The notes under the pieces were generated by a model that was not told the origin of the DNA, ran no database searches, and saw only the letters and a list, made by a program, of their open reading frames with translations. The position numbers were made by a program, and so were the translations under genes. DNA of 64,000 nucleotides, from contig NZ_OY782776.1 of NCBI RefSeq assembly GCF_963678245.1, positions 496,001 to 560,000 on the forward strand. The letters are read 5' to 3'. Source of the stretch: an uncultured Sunxiuqinia sp. GTDB lineage: Bacteria; Bacteroidota; Bacteroidia; Bacteroidales; Prolixibacteraceae. Shown one piece after another: positions 44,336 through 53,635 of this stretch (position 1 is the stretch's first letter; every line of letters begins with the position of its first letter).

Positions 44336-45439
44336 ATGAAGATCGGAATTTTGACATTAAGACTCCACTTGAATTACGGCGGAATTTTGCAGGCTTATGC
44401 ACTTCAGAAACACCTAGAGGAGCTAGGTCATGAGGTGATGCTGATCGATCGTCATCATAATACCTTATCTCTCTTTTTACAAGTAAAAAGATGGGTGAAA
44501 AAATATTTGCTTTTCAGAAAGTCTTCTCAAACCTGGCAAAAGGATGCGAGCAAAAATATTGACGGGTTTGTCAGTAAATATTTTATTCATAAAACACAGC
44601 CAATAAAATCAGAGAAGGAACTGAGAAAATGGATTAGTCGTTCTTCTATAGAGGCGGTTATCGTTGGTAGTGATCAGGTATGGCGAACAGAGTATACGCG
44701 GGAATTAGCAGCTAATTATTTTCTGGACTTTGTAGGCGACGATATCAAGAAGTTCTCATATGCTGCATCCTTTGGTAACGATGAGTGGAACCAGTCACAG
44801 GGTTTCAGCATGCAAATAAAGGGGCTTCTAGCTCGTTTTGATGCGGTATCTGTGAGAGAAGAATCGGCGATCGTTCTCTGTCAGAATGTTTTTGGGACAC
44901 AAGCGCGGCATCACATAGACCCAACGCTTTTGTTACATAAGGAACATTACTTACGTTTAATTAACAACCATCCCGGAGACTATAAAACCGGAGGTATCTT
45001 TGCTTACATTTTAGATAATTCCCCAGACAAGAATCGTTTAGTAGAAACAGTATCAAGCGCACTTAATAAATCGATTGATGTTTTGCATTTGTCAAAATAT
45101 TATAAAGAGTTTACTGGCAATGTACTGCCTTCTGTTGAATCGTGGCTCGCCAATTTCTATCACGCAGACTACGTCGTAACAGATTCGTTTCACGGATGTG
45201 TTTTCTCGATTATTTTCAATAAACCATTCATTGCGATCGGCAATAAAGAACGAGGGATGACGAGATTTTTATCTCTTCTAAGATTGTTTAATCTAGAGAA
45301 TCGCATTGCTCTCGACTTTGAAGATTTCAATGAAAGTATTATTCATTCACCGATAGATTGGCCCCGGGTAAATGAACTAATATTGAAGAAGAGACAAGAG
45401 GCTGATGACTATTTGTCAACTTTACTGGGAAAGTTATGA
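44336..45439 (+). CDS. Polysaccharide pyruvyltransferase
   Basis: A 367-residue CsaB/WcaK-type enzyme that transfers a pyruvyl ketal from PEP to a sugar. Typical start KIGILTLRLHLNYGGILQAY ALQ, later SDQVWRTEY, FSYAASFGND, VREESA, HIDPTLLL and DSFHGCVFSIIFNKPF. It follows the FrhB-type gene at 1 base and overlaps the next gene by 4 (ATGA). Its presence predicts a negatively charged ketal on the polymer. Confidence 0.9.
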   Translation: MKIGILTLRLHLNYGGILQAYALQKHLEELGHEVMLIDRHHNTLSLFLQVKRWVKKYLLFRKSSQTWQKDASKNIDGFVSKYFIHKTQPIKSEKELRKWISRSSIEAVIVGSDQVWRTEYTRELAANYFLDFVGDDIKKFSYAASFGNDEWNQSQGFSMQIKGLLARFDAVSVREESAIVLCQNVFGTQARHHIDPTLLLHKEHYLRLINNHPGDYKTGGIFAYILDNSPDKNRLVETVSSALNKSIDVLHLSKYYKEFTGNVLPSVESWLANFYHADYVVTDSFHGCVFSIIFNKPFIAIGNKERGMTRFLSLLRLFNLENRIALDFEDFNESIIHSPIDWPRVNELILKKRQEADDYLSTLLGKL

Positions 45440-46308
45440 AACAGAGTTTTAAAATATCGGTCATAATACCGCTTTATAATAAGGAGAATGCAGTTCTTGC
45501 AACTATAGAGTCAGTTTTGAAACAAGAATATCGGAACTTTGAGTGTTTGATTGTTGACGACGGATCAACGGACAACAGCTTAAGTGTTATATCGCAGATT
45601 AACGATGATCGGGTAAAGATTTTTACAAAAAAGAATGGGGGAGTATCTGATGCTCGAAATTATGGTATAAAATATGCATCAACCAATAATATCTTCTTTT
45701 TGGATGCAGATGACATTATCACACCGGGCTGTTTGAGATCATTCATGCAACAGATGACTAAATATCCGGATGCAGAAATTTATACTGCCAATTTTTTCAT
45801 AGAACGCGATAATAAACTTCTTACATTTTGTAGTGGATTGCAAGCAGGTTATATCGATAATCCTCTTAAAGCTTTATATTACCGACAAATATTTCCAAGG
45901 ACGGGGACTACGCTGATTCGGAAATACTGTTTAATTCAGTCTGGTGGTTTTGATCCAGAGGTAGCAGTACATGAAGATTCTGAGCTGTTTATCCGCTTGA
46001 TAAAAAAGTATCGGGTTGTATATTCCCCGGAAAAGATATTTTCCTATAAGACAGGTTTTAATGAAATGAGTTTAAATAATATTAGCATGCATAAAGAATA
46101 CGCCTACCATATTGATTTAAGAGGGCGGTCATTTTATGAGAGAATGTTATTGTCAGAACTTATTTTTAAGGCCTACAGACGTTATTGGCCACGAAATAGG
46201 AAAATGGCAATGACTTTTATTAAAAAGAATTTACGGCATCTCCCTTCAATTATTTATACGGTTTTACATATTAAGCTGGTTCGAAATAGACGTCTAATTG
46301 TTTGTTGA
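45436..46308 (+). CDS. GT2-family glycosyltransferase
   Basis: A 290-residue GT-A enzyme. It starts FKISVIIPLYNKENAVLATI, followed by LIVDDGSTDNS, GGVSDARNYGI and FFLDADDII (DxD metal site near 93). Later the HEDSELFIRLIKKY motif gives the ED acceptor-site pair. It adds one sugar to the lipid-linked unit at the cytoplasmic face. Overlaps the pyruvyltransferase by 4 bases. Confidence 0.92.
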   Translation: MKQSFKISVIIPLYNKENAVLATIESVLKQEYRNFECLIVDDGSTDNSLSVISQINDDRVKIFTKKNGGVSDARNYGIKYASTNNIFFLDADDIITPGCLRSFMQQMTKYPDAEIYTANFFIERDNKLLTFCSGLQAGYIDNPLKALYYRQIFPRTGTTLIRKYCLIQSGGFDPEVAVHEDSELFIRLIKKYRVVYSPEKIFSYKTGFNEMSLNNISMHKEYAYHIDLRGRSFYERMLLSELIFKAYRRYWPRNRKMAMTFIKKNLRHLPSIIYTVLHIKLVRNRRLIVC

Positions 46309-46357
46309 TAAGTTTTTTTTGAGGATTTTTATTTGATATTACATAGGAATTTTAAAA

Positions 46358-47476
46358 ATGATTCTTTGGATTTATTTTCCTGTTTTGGCTATTTTTTTTG
46401 CCTATATGACTAAGTATGGAACATATTATCACGTGCCAACTCAATTGTTTAAATTTTTTTTGGTTATGTGGTTATCTTGGTTAGTTGCATTTGGTGGTGC
46501 AGGAATGACCGATCAAGTTCATTACAATGATTTTTTTCAAAGTCTTAATCGGAATTCCTTTTCCGGAGAGAATGTTTTTTGGAAACTATTATTTGGTTCC
46601 TTTATTAACGATCGTAGAGAGAACTATGAAGTGGGTTATGTTCTGATAAATCTATTGGCGAAGCAATTGGGAATATCTTATCTCGCTTTTATGTTCAGCA
46701 TTTCAATTATAACACATACCCTTTTAATAAATTTCATTTATAAGCATAGATATCCCGTATTTACAGTGTTAATTTATATAGCATCAACCTTCTACGTTCA
46801 GCAAGCGAACCTGGTTCGTCAAATGATTGCGATGACTATTTTTTTATATTCATTTCGATATATTGAGCGAGGATTATTTCTGCCTTATCTTGGGGGAATT
46901 CTGATTGCTGTTGCTTTCCATATGTCCGCAGTGCTTTTATTCGTTGTCTATTTTCTTCCCTCTAAAGTTCCGAAAAGCTGGCTTTTATGGGGTATATGGC
47001 TTTTTTCAATATATATTAGCCTTAAGGGGTTAGATTTGCCGGTGGTAAAAATTGGTTATTATTCGCTACAGAAATTTAACCGGGCGGTTGAAGAAAGTGG
47101 CCCCAATCTATTTTTTAACGGTATGCTTGTAGCCTTGCTTGCCTCTAACCCGAATAAGCTCGCAACCAGAAGATATGTCCTTGCATTTAATATGTTTTTT
47201 ATTGGAGTTATCTTATTAAACTTATCCAGCATCACTTTTTACTTTTACAGGCTGTCTTACTATTTTTCCATTTTCAGTATTGTAGTCATTCCGTTAATAC
47301 CGCTCACTTTAACCAATCGACTAAAGTATATTTTCCCGCCTAAAATTGTATATGCGATGTCAAATTTCTTATTGGTTGCTTTTTATGTTAATATTTTAGT
47401 TCGAAGGGTCATAACAAATCCAGAAGGAGTAATTGGGTACCGGTTACATGATTTTATGGAGTTATTCAACCAATAA
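46358..47476 (+). CDS. EpsG-like (Wzy-type) polymerase
   Basis: A 372-residue membrane protein with about ten transmembrane segments. [18 protein letters not shown] after the second segment, [20 protein letters not shown], the [20 protein letters not shown] motif and [15 protein letters not shown] are the pattern of EpsG-family polymerases. It would join repeat units in the periplasm. It starts 49 bases after the GT2 gene. Confidence 0.85.
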   Translation: MILWIYFPVLAIFFAYMTKYGTYYHVPTQLFKFFLVMWLSWLVAFGGAGMTDQVHYNDFFQSLNRNSFSGENVFWKLLFGSFINDRRENYEVGYVLINLLAKQLGISYLAFMFSISIITHTLLINFIYKHRYPVFTVLIYIASTFYVQQANLVRQMIAMTIFLYSFRYIERGLFLPYLGGILIAVAFHMSAVLLFVVYFLPSKVPKSWLLWGIWLFSIYISLKGLDLPVVKIGYYSLQKFNRAVEESGPNLFFNGMLVALLASNPNKLATRRYVLAFNMFFIGVILLNLSSITFYFYRLSYYFSIFSIVVIPLIPLTLTNRLKYIFPPKIVYAMSNFLLVAFYVNILVRRVITNPEGVIGYRLHDFMELFNQ

Positions 47477-47496
47477 TAAAATTCAAATCCTTAAGA

Positions 47497-48099
47497 ATGA
47501 AATATCGAAATCCTCCATTTTCGCTCTATATCATAAAACGGAGAATTAAACTTTTTGTTGGTTTGTGGAATAGGATCTCAATATTATGGTGGGGAATAAA
47601 ACTTGGTAAAAACAGCTTGTTTATCGGGCGTTGTTATTTCCATCGTTTTCCAAACACAAGCATCACCATCGGAAATCACTGTCGTTTTTTATCGGGGAAA
47701 AATGCGAATCTAATCGGAATTAATCGCCCATGTTCATTATCAACATTAAACTCAAACTATCAAGCTAAAATATTGATCGGAAATCATTGTGGTTTCAGCG
47801 GTACTGTAATCGGAGCATTTCGTCATATTAAAATCGGAAACAATGTTCGCTGTGGTGCCAATACACTTATAACAGACTCCGATTGGCATCTGGATGATAA
47901 TCGAAGTGGCGATCCTAAACCTGTATTTATTAAAAACAATGTATGGTTGGGGGAAGGAGTTAAAGTTCTAAAAGGGGTAACAATTGGAGAGAATAGCGTT
48001 ATAGGCGCTGGAAGTGTTGTAGTCAAAGATATCCCTGCTAACGTGGTTGCCGCTGGAAATCCCTGCAAAATCATAAAACCGCTAACCCGAATCCCATAA
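47497..48099 (+). CDS. Left-handed beta-helix acyltransferase
   Basis: A 200-residue protein with hexapeptide repeats ([45 protein letters not shown]) and the active-site-like DSDWHLDD, ending [13 protein letters not shown]. This is the WcaF/CatB-like sugar O- or N-acyltransferase fold, working as a trimer. It probably acetylates a sugar of the repeat unit. Confidence 0.88.
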   Translation: MKYRNPPFSLYIIKRRIKLFVGLWNRISILWWGIKLGKNSLFIGRCYFHRFPNTSITIGNHCRFLSGKNANLIGINRPCSLSTLNSNYQAKILIGNHCGFSGTVIGAFRHIKIGNNVRCGANTLITDSDWHLDDNRSGDPKPVFIKNNVWLGEGVKVLKGVTIGENSVIGAGSVVVKDIPANVVAAGNPCKIIKPLTRIP

Positions 48100-48148
48100 T
48101 GAGACGATTCTCTAAAGAATACTTCTGCTAATTATTACAATTTATTTT

Positions 48149-49270
48149 ATGGCTAACGTTATTGTATTTGCTCCAATCTGTTTTGAACAAGGAATGGCTG
48201 GTTCGAAACGATTGGGTAACCTGTCAAAAGATATCCCCCCCCGCTACGCTGTAGTGAATTTGTTTGCAGGGATGAACGGGAAAAAGACACGAGGACACAC
48301 TTCGTTGTCATTCAGTGGATTTGTTGAGTTTTACCATCAGGTAGTTCGCTTAAAAAGAGACTATGAAATGGCCTATTTTTACTATTATGGTTATCCAACT
48401 ATTCAAAATATACATTATCTGCTTCTCGTGCATCTTTTGGGGTATCATCTTATTTTAGACATCGTAGAAGATTATAGGGTGGTCAGGGGATTAAAAAAGG
48501 GACTTCGCTGGAAGATTAAGATTAATGTATCCTTATTGCTGCTCAAGCTTTCACGGTTTTTCCCCATAAGCTATGTTGGGATTTCAGAGCCAATAATTCA
48601 ATGGCTAAATAATTACATAGCAGATGCTCAAAGGATCATTTGTATTCCGGTTTCTGTGGATTCAGAACTGATTCATCGAATAAAGAAAAAGGAGGTCACT
48701 GCCGGGGACAGGCTTACTTTTTTTTATGGTGGTACATTCGCTGAAAAAGACGACATTTTAATTCTGTTAGAGGCATTTAATCTGCTGGTTAAGTCCTATA
48801 GCAGAGGAGTGAAACCTAGGCTTATTTTGACAGGAAAAGCTTCAGCTGATAAGATCAGTCCCGTCACTGAATATATCAGAGTGAATGAATTGCAGGAATC
48901 TATTTCCTATTTAGGTTTCTTGTCGGATGCAGACTATTATCATGCAATTCATCATGCTGATATATTGATTATGCCAAGGAACAATTCTGATTTTTCGAAC
49001 ACCGGGTTTCCTTTTAAACTTGGAGAATATATGGCAACCGGAAATTGTACGATTGTTGCAAGAATTGATTCGTTGATAGGTCTCATCCATGATGACGAAG
49101 TTGTTTTTTACCAACCGTCAGACATTCAAGATTTAAAGGAAAGAATGTTGGAGGCCTCTAGTTCCGAACATCTTCGACGAGAAGTCGGGAAGTTAGGGCG
49201 TAAAAGGTCATTGTATCATTTCTCATCAAAGAATCATTCAAAAAAATTAATTCGCTTTTTGGAGGCTTAA
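48149..49270 (+). CDS. GT4-family glycosyltransferase
   Basis: A 373-residue GT-B enzyme. The C-terminal half has LTFFYGGTFAEKDDILILLE, LILTGKA, ISYLGFLSDADYYHAIHHAD and PFKLGEYMATGNC, the donor-binding signature including the E of the EX7E-type region. The N-terminal half is less typical. Donor is unknown. It is 1 base ahead of another GT4 gene. Confidence 0.85.
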   Translation: MANVIVFAPICFEQGMAGSKRLGNLSKDIPPRYAVVNLFAGMNGKKTRGHTSLSFSGFVEFYHQVVRLKRDYEMAYFYYYGYPTIQNIHYLLLVHLLGYHLILDIVEDYRVVRGLKKGLRWKIKINVSLLLLKLSRFFPISYVGISEPIIQWLNNYIADAQRIICIPVSVDSELIHRIKKKEVTAGDRLTFFYGGTFAEKDDILILLEAFNLLVKSYSRGVKPRLILTGKASADKISPVTEYIRVNELQESISYLGFLSDADYYHAIHHADILIMPRNNSDFSNTGFPFKLGEYMATGNCTIVARIDSLIGLIHDDEVVFYQPSDIQDLKERMLEASSSEHLRREVGKLGRKRSLYHFSSKNHSKKLIRFLEA

Positions 49271-49271
49271 T

Positions 49272-50342
49272 ATGAATTATTTGGTTTTAGTTCCTGACTT
49301 AAGGAAACCGGGAGGAGTCGCTAATTACTATAAGTCGATTAAGAATTTTCTTCCGACTAATTATGAGTATTTTACCAGGGGCACGCGGCACCAAGCCACC
49401 AGGGTAGTCAATATTAGTTACTTCTTTTACGACTTGGCTCGATTTATTTTCAAAATAAAAAAAAGTAAAACAGTTGTCTTGATTAACAATTCGTTTGGAT
49501 CATCCAGCCTTACCCGGGATTTTTTATTTGCCCTTATTTGTTACTGGATGAAAATAAAATTTGTGGTTTTTTTTAGAGGATGGGACAATGATTTTGAAAC
49601 GGTACTGCTAAATAATAATAATAAGCGGAAGATTTTTGTAGACTCGTTTTTTAAAGCTGAGAAAATAATCGTACTGGCATCTGATTTTAAAAAGTTTCTG
49701 AGAGTTTTGGGTTATAAAGGCGAATTAGTGTTAGAGACAACTCTTGTAGAAGATTCTCTGGTTGAGTGCTACCATGAAGCAATAATCTCTCAAAAAGTAA
49801 AACAGCCCCAAAAAACACTGCTATTTCTTGCCCGAGTAGAGGAAAGTAAGGGCATCTATAAAGTTCTTGAGGTATTTAGCAGAGTTCTACAGAAAGGAAT
49901 TAGTTGTAATCTGATCATTGCAGGTGGAGGATCTGAAGAATTAGCGGCTAAAAAATATGTGGCAGATAATAGAATCCCTAATGTTCAGTTCTTGGGATTT
50001 GTTAAAAGTCTAAAAAAAGCGGAAGTGTTCAATAGCTCTCATATATATTTATTCTTTTCCGAACATGGCGAAGGGATGCCCAATAGTGTCCTGGAGGCAA
50101 TGGCTATGGGCCTCCCCATTGTTGCTTCCAAAATTGGTGGGATAAAGGATTTCTGTTCCGATCAGATTGGTTTCTTTTATCAAGAATATAATTTAGAAAA
50201 GAGTGTGAGTTATATTGTAAAAGTACTAAGAGATGGAGCTTTATACCTAGATATAGCTACGCATAATCGTGGATACGGCGTAGAGCATTTTTCAGCGAAA
50301 ATAGTCGTCGCGCGTTTACGTTCAATTTTGGAAACTGTTTAA
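49272..50342 (+). CDS. GT4-family glycosyltransferase
   Basis: A 356-residue GT-B enzyme. It begins YLVLVPDLRKPGGVANYYKS, and has KTLLFLARVEESKGIYKVLE, LIIAGGGSEE, VQFLGFVKS, then EHGEGMPNSVLEAMAMGLPI VASKIGG, the GT4 EX7E signature. It adds a sugar to the repeat unit; donor unknown. Confidence 0.92.
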   Translation: MNYLVLVPDLRKPGGVANYYKSIKNFLPTNYEYFTRGTRHQATRVVNISYFFYDLARFIFKIKKSKTVVLINNSFGSSSLTRDFLFALICYWMKIKFVVFFRGWDNDFETVLLNNNNKRKIFVDSFFKAEKIIVLASDFKKFLRVLGYKGELVLETTLVEDSLVECYHEAIISQKVKQPQKTLLFLARVEESKGIYKVLEVFSRVLQKGISCNLIIAGGGSEELAAKKYVADNRIPNVQFLGFVKSLKKAEVFNSSHIYLFFSEHGEGMPNSVLEAMAMGLPIVASKIGGIKDFCSDQIGFFYQEYNLEKSVSYIVKVLRDGALYLDIATHNRGYGVEHFSAKIVVARLRSILETV

Positions 50343-50406
50343 TCATCCCGACCTATGTTGTTTAGGGGTTTCATATGGAAGCAAAAGCATAGTTGCTTGT
50401 CTAAAC

Positions 50407-51510
50407 TTGCTAAAATCTCATTTTATGTATAAAGATCAATTTCGAGGGTATGATCCTTATGATCTGGCTGAAGCTTCAATTAGCTTGCCCCATTTTATTC
50501 TTTCTAAACTCTCTTTTGTAAATAAAGTTTCACCAGTTAACTTTCGAAATCTACTGGGTATTCTTCCAACAGATAATGCCAAGTCTAATGGTTTATGGTT
50601 GTGGGCATATGCTCTGGATGGGATCGAGAAACATTCAGGCGAGATTTCTTACCTTTTAGACTGGATTGAGAAAAATAAAGCAACCGATTTTGACGAGTTT
50701 TCAATGGGTTTTACATTTAGAATGGCTTTAAGTCGTTATGCCTCAGAACCAGGCAAAACCTCATTGATTATTTCATTATTTATAGTTTTTCCTTTGATCG
50801 AGTTGTATAAAAAACAAAAAGACCCTAAGCTGTTAGAAAAAATAGAATCATTTGAAAATCTTTTGGAATACAAATGGTTGAAATATGAAGATGAAACGAT
50901 CTTATGGTACTCTTATCTACCCGAGAGGTATGATGAAGTATACAATGCTACAGCAAAGGTTGGAAAATTCTACAGCTTGCTACATGGTATTTCGGCTAAA
51001 CCGAAATATAAAGAAAAAATATTCCGGATTTTGAAATATCTCTCAGAGAAACAAAATTGTGATGGAAGTTGGGGGTATTCAGTTAACTCCTCATATGTTG
51101 ATAATTTTCACTCTGCATTTGTTTTGGATTCAATTTTTCACATGCGGAAGGTTGTCGATAATGACTGTTTCGAAAGAATGTTTGTGACAGGTCTTAATGA
51201 TTATCTTCAAAACTGTTTTGACAACGATTTGCGTCCTCTTCATTTCCACAAGAAGCATAAACCCTTGGATATACGATCCCGCATATTGGAGACCGAGATA
51301 AGGGATTGTGCCAACGCGATTATTCTTTTTTCAAAATTGGGGATGAAGGGAAAAGCGTCTGGAGTATTAAACTGGACAAATAAATTTCTGCTTGACCCCA
51401 AGCGAAACTACTATTATTTCTACAAGAATAAATTATTCTCTAATAAAATCAATTTTGTTCGCTGGCAGGCTTGGATGGCTTTGGCTATTGCGGAATATAA
51501 CGTGCAATGA
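50407..51510 (+). CDS. Helical-toroid-like protein of unknown function
   Basis: A 367-residue soluble, mostly helical protein. YLSEKQNCDGSWGYSVNS resembles the QW-like repeats of alpha/alpha-toroid proteins (terpene cyclase, prenyltransferase and lyase folds), and RDCANAIILFSKLG and VRWQAWMALAIAEY fit further helix pairs. I see no signal peptide and no clear catalytic acid motif such as DXDD. The ORF ends in a 4-base overlap with an acyltransferase gene, so it belongs to the locus. It could process or bind oligosaccharide. The fold call is tentative. Confidence 0.7.
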   Translation: MLKSHFMYKDQFRGYDPYDLAEASISLPHFILSKLSFVNKVSPVNFRNLLGILPTDNAKSNGLWLWAYALDGIEKHSGEISYLLDWIEKNKATDFDEFSMGFTFRMALSRYASEPGKTSLIISLFIVFPLIELYKKQKDPKLLEKIESFENLLEYKWLKYEDETILWYSYLPERYDEVYNATAKVGKFYSLLHGISAKPKYKEKIFRILKYLSEKQNCDGSWGYSVNSSYVDNFHSAFVLDSIFHMRKVVDNDCFERMFVTGLNDYLQNCFDNDLRPLHFHKKHKPLDIRSRILETEIRDCANAIILFSKLGMKGKASGVLNWTNKFLLDPKRNYYYFYKNKLFSNKINFVRWQAWMALAIAEYNVQ

Positions 51511-52025
51511 AGAAGATTAAACTATTTTTTTACTATCTCGCTTGTTCTAAAATGCCAAGCTCTTGGTGGCCCGGTGGAAAGATTTTCAATAACCTGCGAA
51601 TTTTCTGTTTGAAAGGGATTGTAACAATTGGAGAGGGAACGAGAATTCAGAAAGGCGTGTATTTTGGGAAAGGCAATGATATCTCAATCGGCAGAAAATG
51701 CCAGATAAATGAAATGGTGAGGCTTGACAATGTTTCGATAGGAGATAATGTTATGATTGCCCGAGAATGTATTGTCCTGGGCAAAGTTCATGAAATGAGT
51801 AAAATCGATATTCCGATGTCAGAGCAAGGACGCTTTGTTCCTGATGCAACAATAATAGAAGATGATGTGTGGCTGGGGCTTAGAGTGGTCGTATTGCCAG
51901 GGGTTATCATCGCAGAAGGATCTGTTGTGGGGGCAGGAGCTGTGGTTTCCAAAAATACAGAACCCTTTGGAATATACGGAGGAGTCCCTGCAAAATTAAT
52001 CAGATATCGAAATAAGTATGAATAA
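51507..52025 (+). CDS. Left-handed beta-helix acyltransferase
   Basis: A 172-residue hexapeptide-repeat protein (IVTIGEGTRIQKGVYFG, VSIGDNVMIARECIVLG, DDVWLGLRVVVLPGVI, EGSVVGAGAVV) ending YGGVPAKLIRYR. His in LGKVHEMS is the probable catalytic base. Of the WcaF/LacA type. It overlaps the next, related gene by 8 bases. Confidence 0.88.
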   Translation: MKKIKLFFYYLACSKMPSSWWPGGKIFNNLRIFCLKGIVTIGEGTRIQKGVYFGKGNDISIGRKCQINEMVRLDNVSIGDNVMIARECIVLGKVHEMSKIDIPMSEQGRFVPDATIIEDDVWLGLRVVVLPGVIIAEGSVVGAGAVVSKNTEPFGIYGGVPAKLIRYRNKYE

Positions 52026-52593
52026 ACTGACACAAAAAGGATCGATAACTCGAAAGCTGGTTGACTACGTTCGATTTTTACATATGTCTTTTGGTAACCA
52101 CCTCGTTGCTTACATCCCATCTTATTGGGTACGCAAGGTCTGTTATCGTCATATACTTGGAGTACAAATAGGCAAGCACTCTCATATTCAAATGGGAGTC
52201 CGTATGTATTCTCCTTACAAGATAAGGATCGGCGACAATTGTTCGATCGGGAATAATTCACTTTTAGATGGACGCCGGGGCATCAAAATTGGGAATAATG
52301 TTGATCTGGCAGGATATGTAAAAATACTTACGTTGGGACATGATTTGGATGATCCTGAGTACAGAACGGTTGGCGCTGCTGTTAGTATAGAAGATCATGC
52401 CAGTATCTTCACGGGGGCAAGTGTTCTCCCCGGTGTTATTGTTGGAGAAGGTAGCGCGGTTGGTTTAAATGCTGTAGTTACTAAATCCACTGAACCGTGG
52501 AAGATATATGTGGGCAATCCGGCAAAATTTGTACGTGATCGAAAAATCTCGAATTTAACATACCTCCATAATTATAAAAGATATTTTCATTAA
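52018..52593 (+). CDS. Left-handed beta-helix acyltransferase
   Basis: A 191-residue protein with hexapeptide repeats (IRIGDNCSIGNNSLLDG, IKIGNNVDLAGYVKI, LPGVIVGEGSAVGLNAVV) and LGHDLDDPEY with the catalytic His, ending VGNPAKFVRDR. The third acyltransferase of the locus, suggesting several acetylation sites. It shares the fold but not the details of the 51507 gene. Confidence 0.88.
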   Translation: MNKLTQKGSITRKLVDYVRFLHMSFGNHLVAYIPSYWVRKVCYRHILGVQIGKHSHIQMGVRMYSPYKIRIGDNCSIGNNSLLDGRRGIKIGNNVDLAGYVKILTLGHDLDDPEYRTVGAAVSIEDHASIFTGASVLPGVIVGEGSAVGLNAVVTKSTEPWKIYVGNPAKFVRDRKISNLTYLHNYKRYFH

Positions 52594-52594
52594 A

Positions 52595-53623
52595 ATGACT
52601 CCAAAACTTATTGTTGATTTTCGCCATCCCGCTCATATTAATTTTTTTAAACCTTCGCTTTATTTGCTTCGGGAAGAAGGATGGAATATAGATATAGTCG
52701 TACTTGATCGTGGAAAAGTACCTCGTATAGCTGCAGAAGAGTTTCCCGGTTTCAAAATATACCGTATTGGCCGGCATCGTGGAACAAAATTGTCAATCAT
52801 TTTTGAGGCCAATATGCTTCGGCTATTGAAAATGGGAGTTTTTTTAGCGATCCATAGATATCATATAGGAATAAGTGTTAGCAGTTTCATCTTGGGAGCA
52901 GCAGCCAAGACTATAGGGATGCCTAACTTGCAATTTTATGATGATCCTGAGTATAAAAAACATTTTAAACTTCAGAAGTTAACATCAACGAAAACTTACT
53001 ATCCTAAAATTAAGGATTTTAGTACGGATATTGAGACTTTCACTGCATTAAAAGAATGGGCTTACTTGTCGCCCCGGTATTTTAGTCCACATGAGAAGGT
53101 ACTACAGGAATATGAACTGAAAAAGCAGCAATATATATTCGTAAGGGAAGTGATTAATTCGAGTCTTAATTATGAAGATCAGGATGCTAATATAATCTCG
53201 ACTTTTTCAGATTTATTTCCAGAAGGATTTAAAGTGGTTCTTTCTTTGGAAGATAAAAAAGCACAACGTCTTTACCCTAAGGACTGGATTATTTTGAAAG
53301 AACCAGTATCGGATATTCATTCATTAATTTTTTATAGTAAACTGGCTATTTCATCTGGAGATAGTATGGCCCGGGAAGCGGCGATACTGGGGGTTCCGTC
53401 TATTTACTGCGGGATACGAGAGATGACTGCAAATAGGGTTTTAATTGAAAAAGGGAGGCTTTTTCATGTTGGTGTTGAAGATTGTGTTGAACATATGTCA
53501 AAGTTGATCAATAATGAGTTTGGTTTAGTCGACCAGCAGTCCTTCATTAATCGCCTGAGTGATGACTGGGAAGATGTTACAGAATTTATAGTAAAACGAG
53601 TTAAAGAGTTTGCAAAATTTTAA
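52595..53623 (+). CDS. DUF354-family GT-B-like protein
   Basis: A 342-residue protein. The N-terminus KLIVDFRHPAHINFFKPSLY and the C-terminal SSGDSMAREAAILGVPSIYC are the DUF354 pattern; the fold resembles MurG/WecB-type GT-B enzymes. It may be a glycosyltransferase or a sugar epimerase. It starts 1 base after the acyltransferase gene and ends 12 bases before the GDP-mannose dehydrogenase gene. Confidence 0.85.
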   Translation: MTPKLIVDFRHPAHINFFKPSLYLLREEGWNIDIVVLDRGKVPRIAAEEFPGFKIYRIGRHRGTKLSIIFEANMLRLLKMGVFLAIHRYHIGISVSSFILGAAAKTIGMPNLQFYDDPEYKKHFKLQKLTSTKTYYPKIKDFSTDIETFTALKEWAYLSPRYFSPHEKVLQEYELKKQQYIFVREVINSSLNYEDQDANIISTFSDLFPEGFKVVLSLEDKKAQRLYPKDWIILKEPVSDIHSLIFYSKLAISSGDSMAREAAILGVPSIYCGIREMTANRVLIEKGRLFHVGVEDCVEHMSKLINNEFGLVDQQSFINRLSDDWEDVTEFIVKRVKEFAKF

Positions 53624-53635
53624 AATACATTAATT

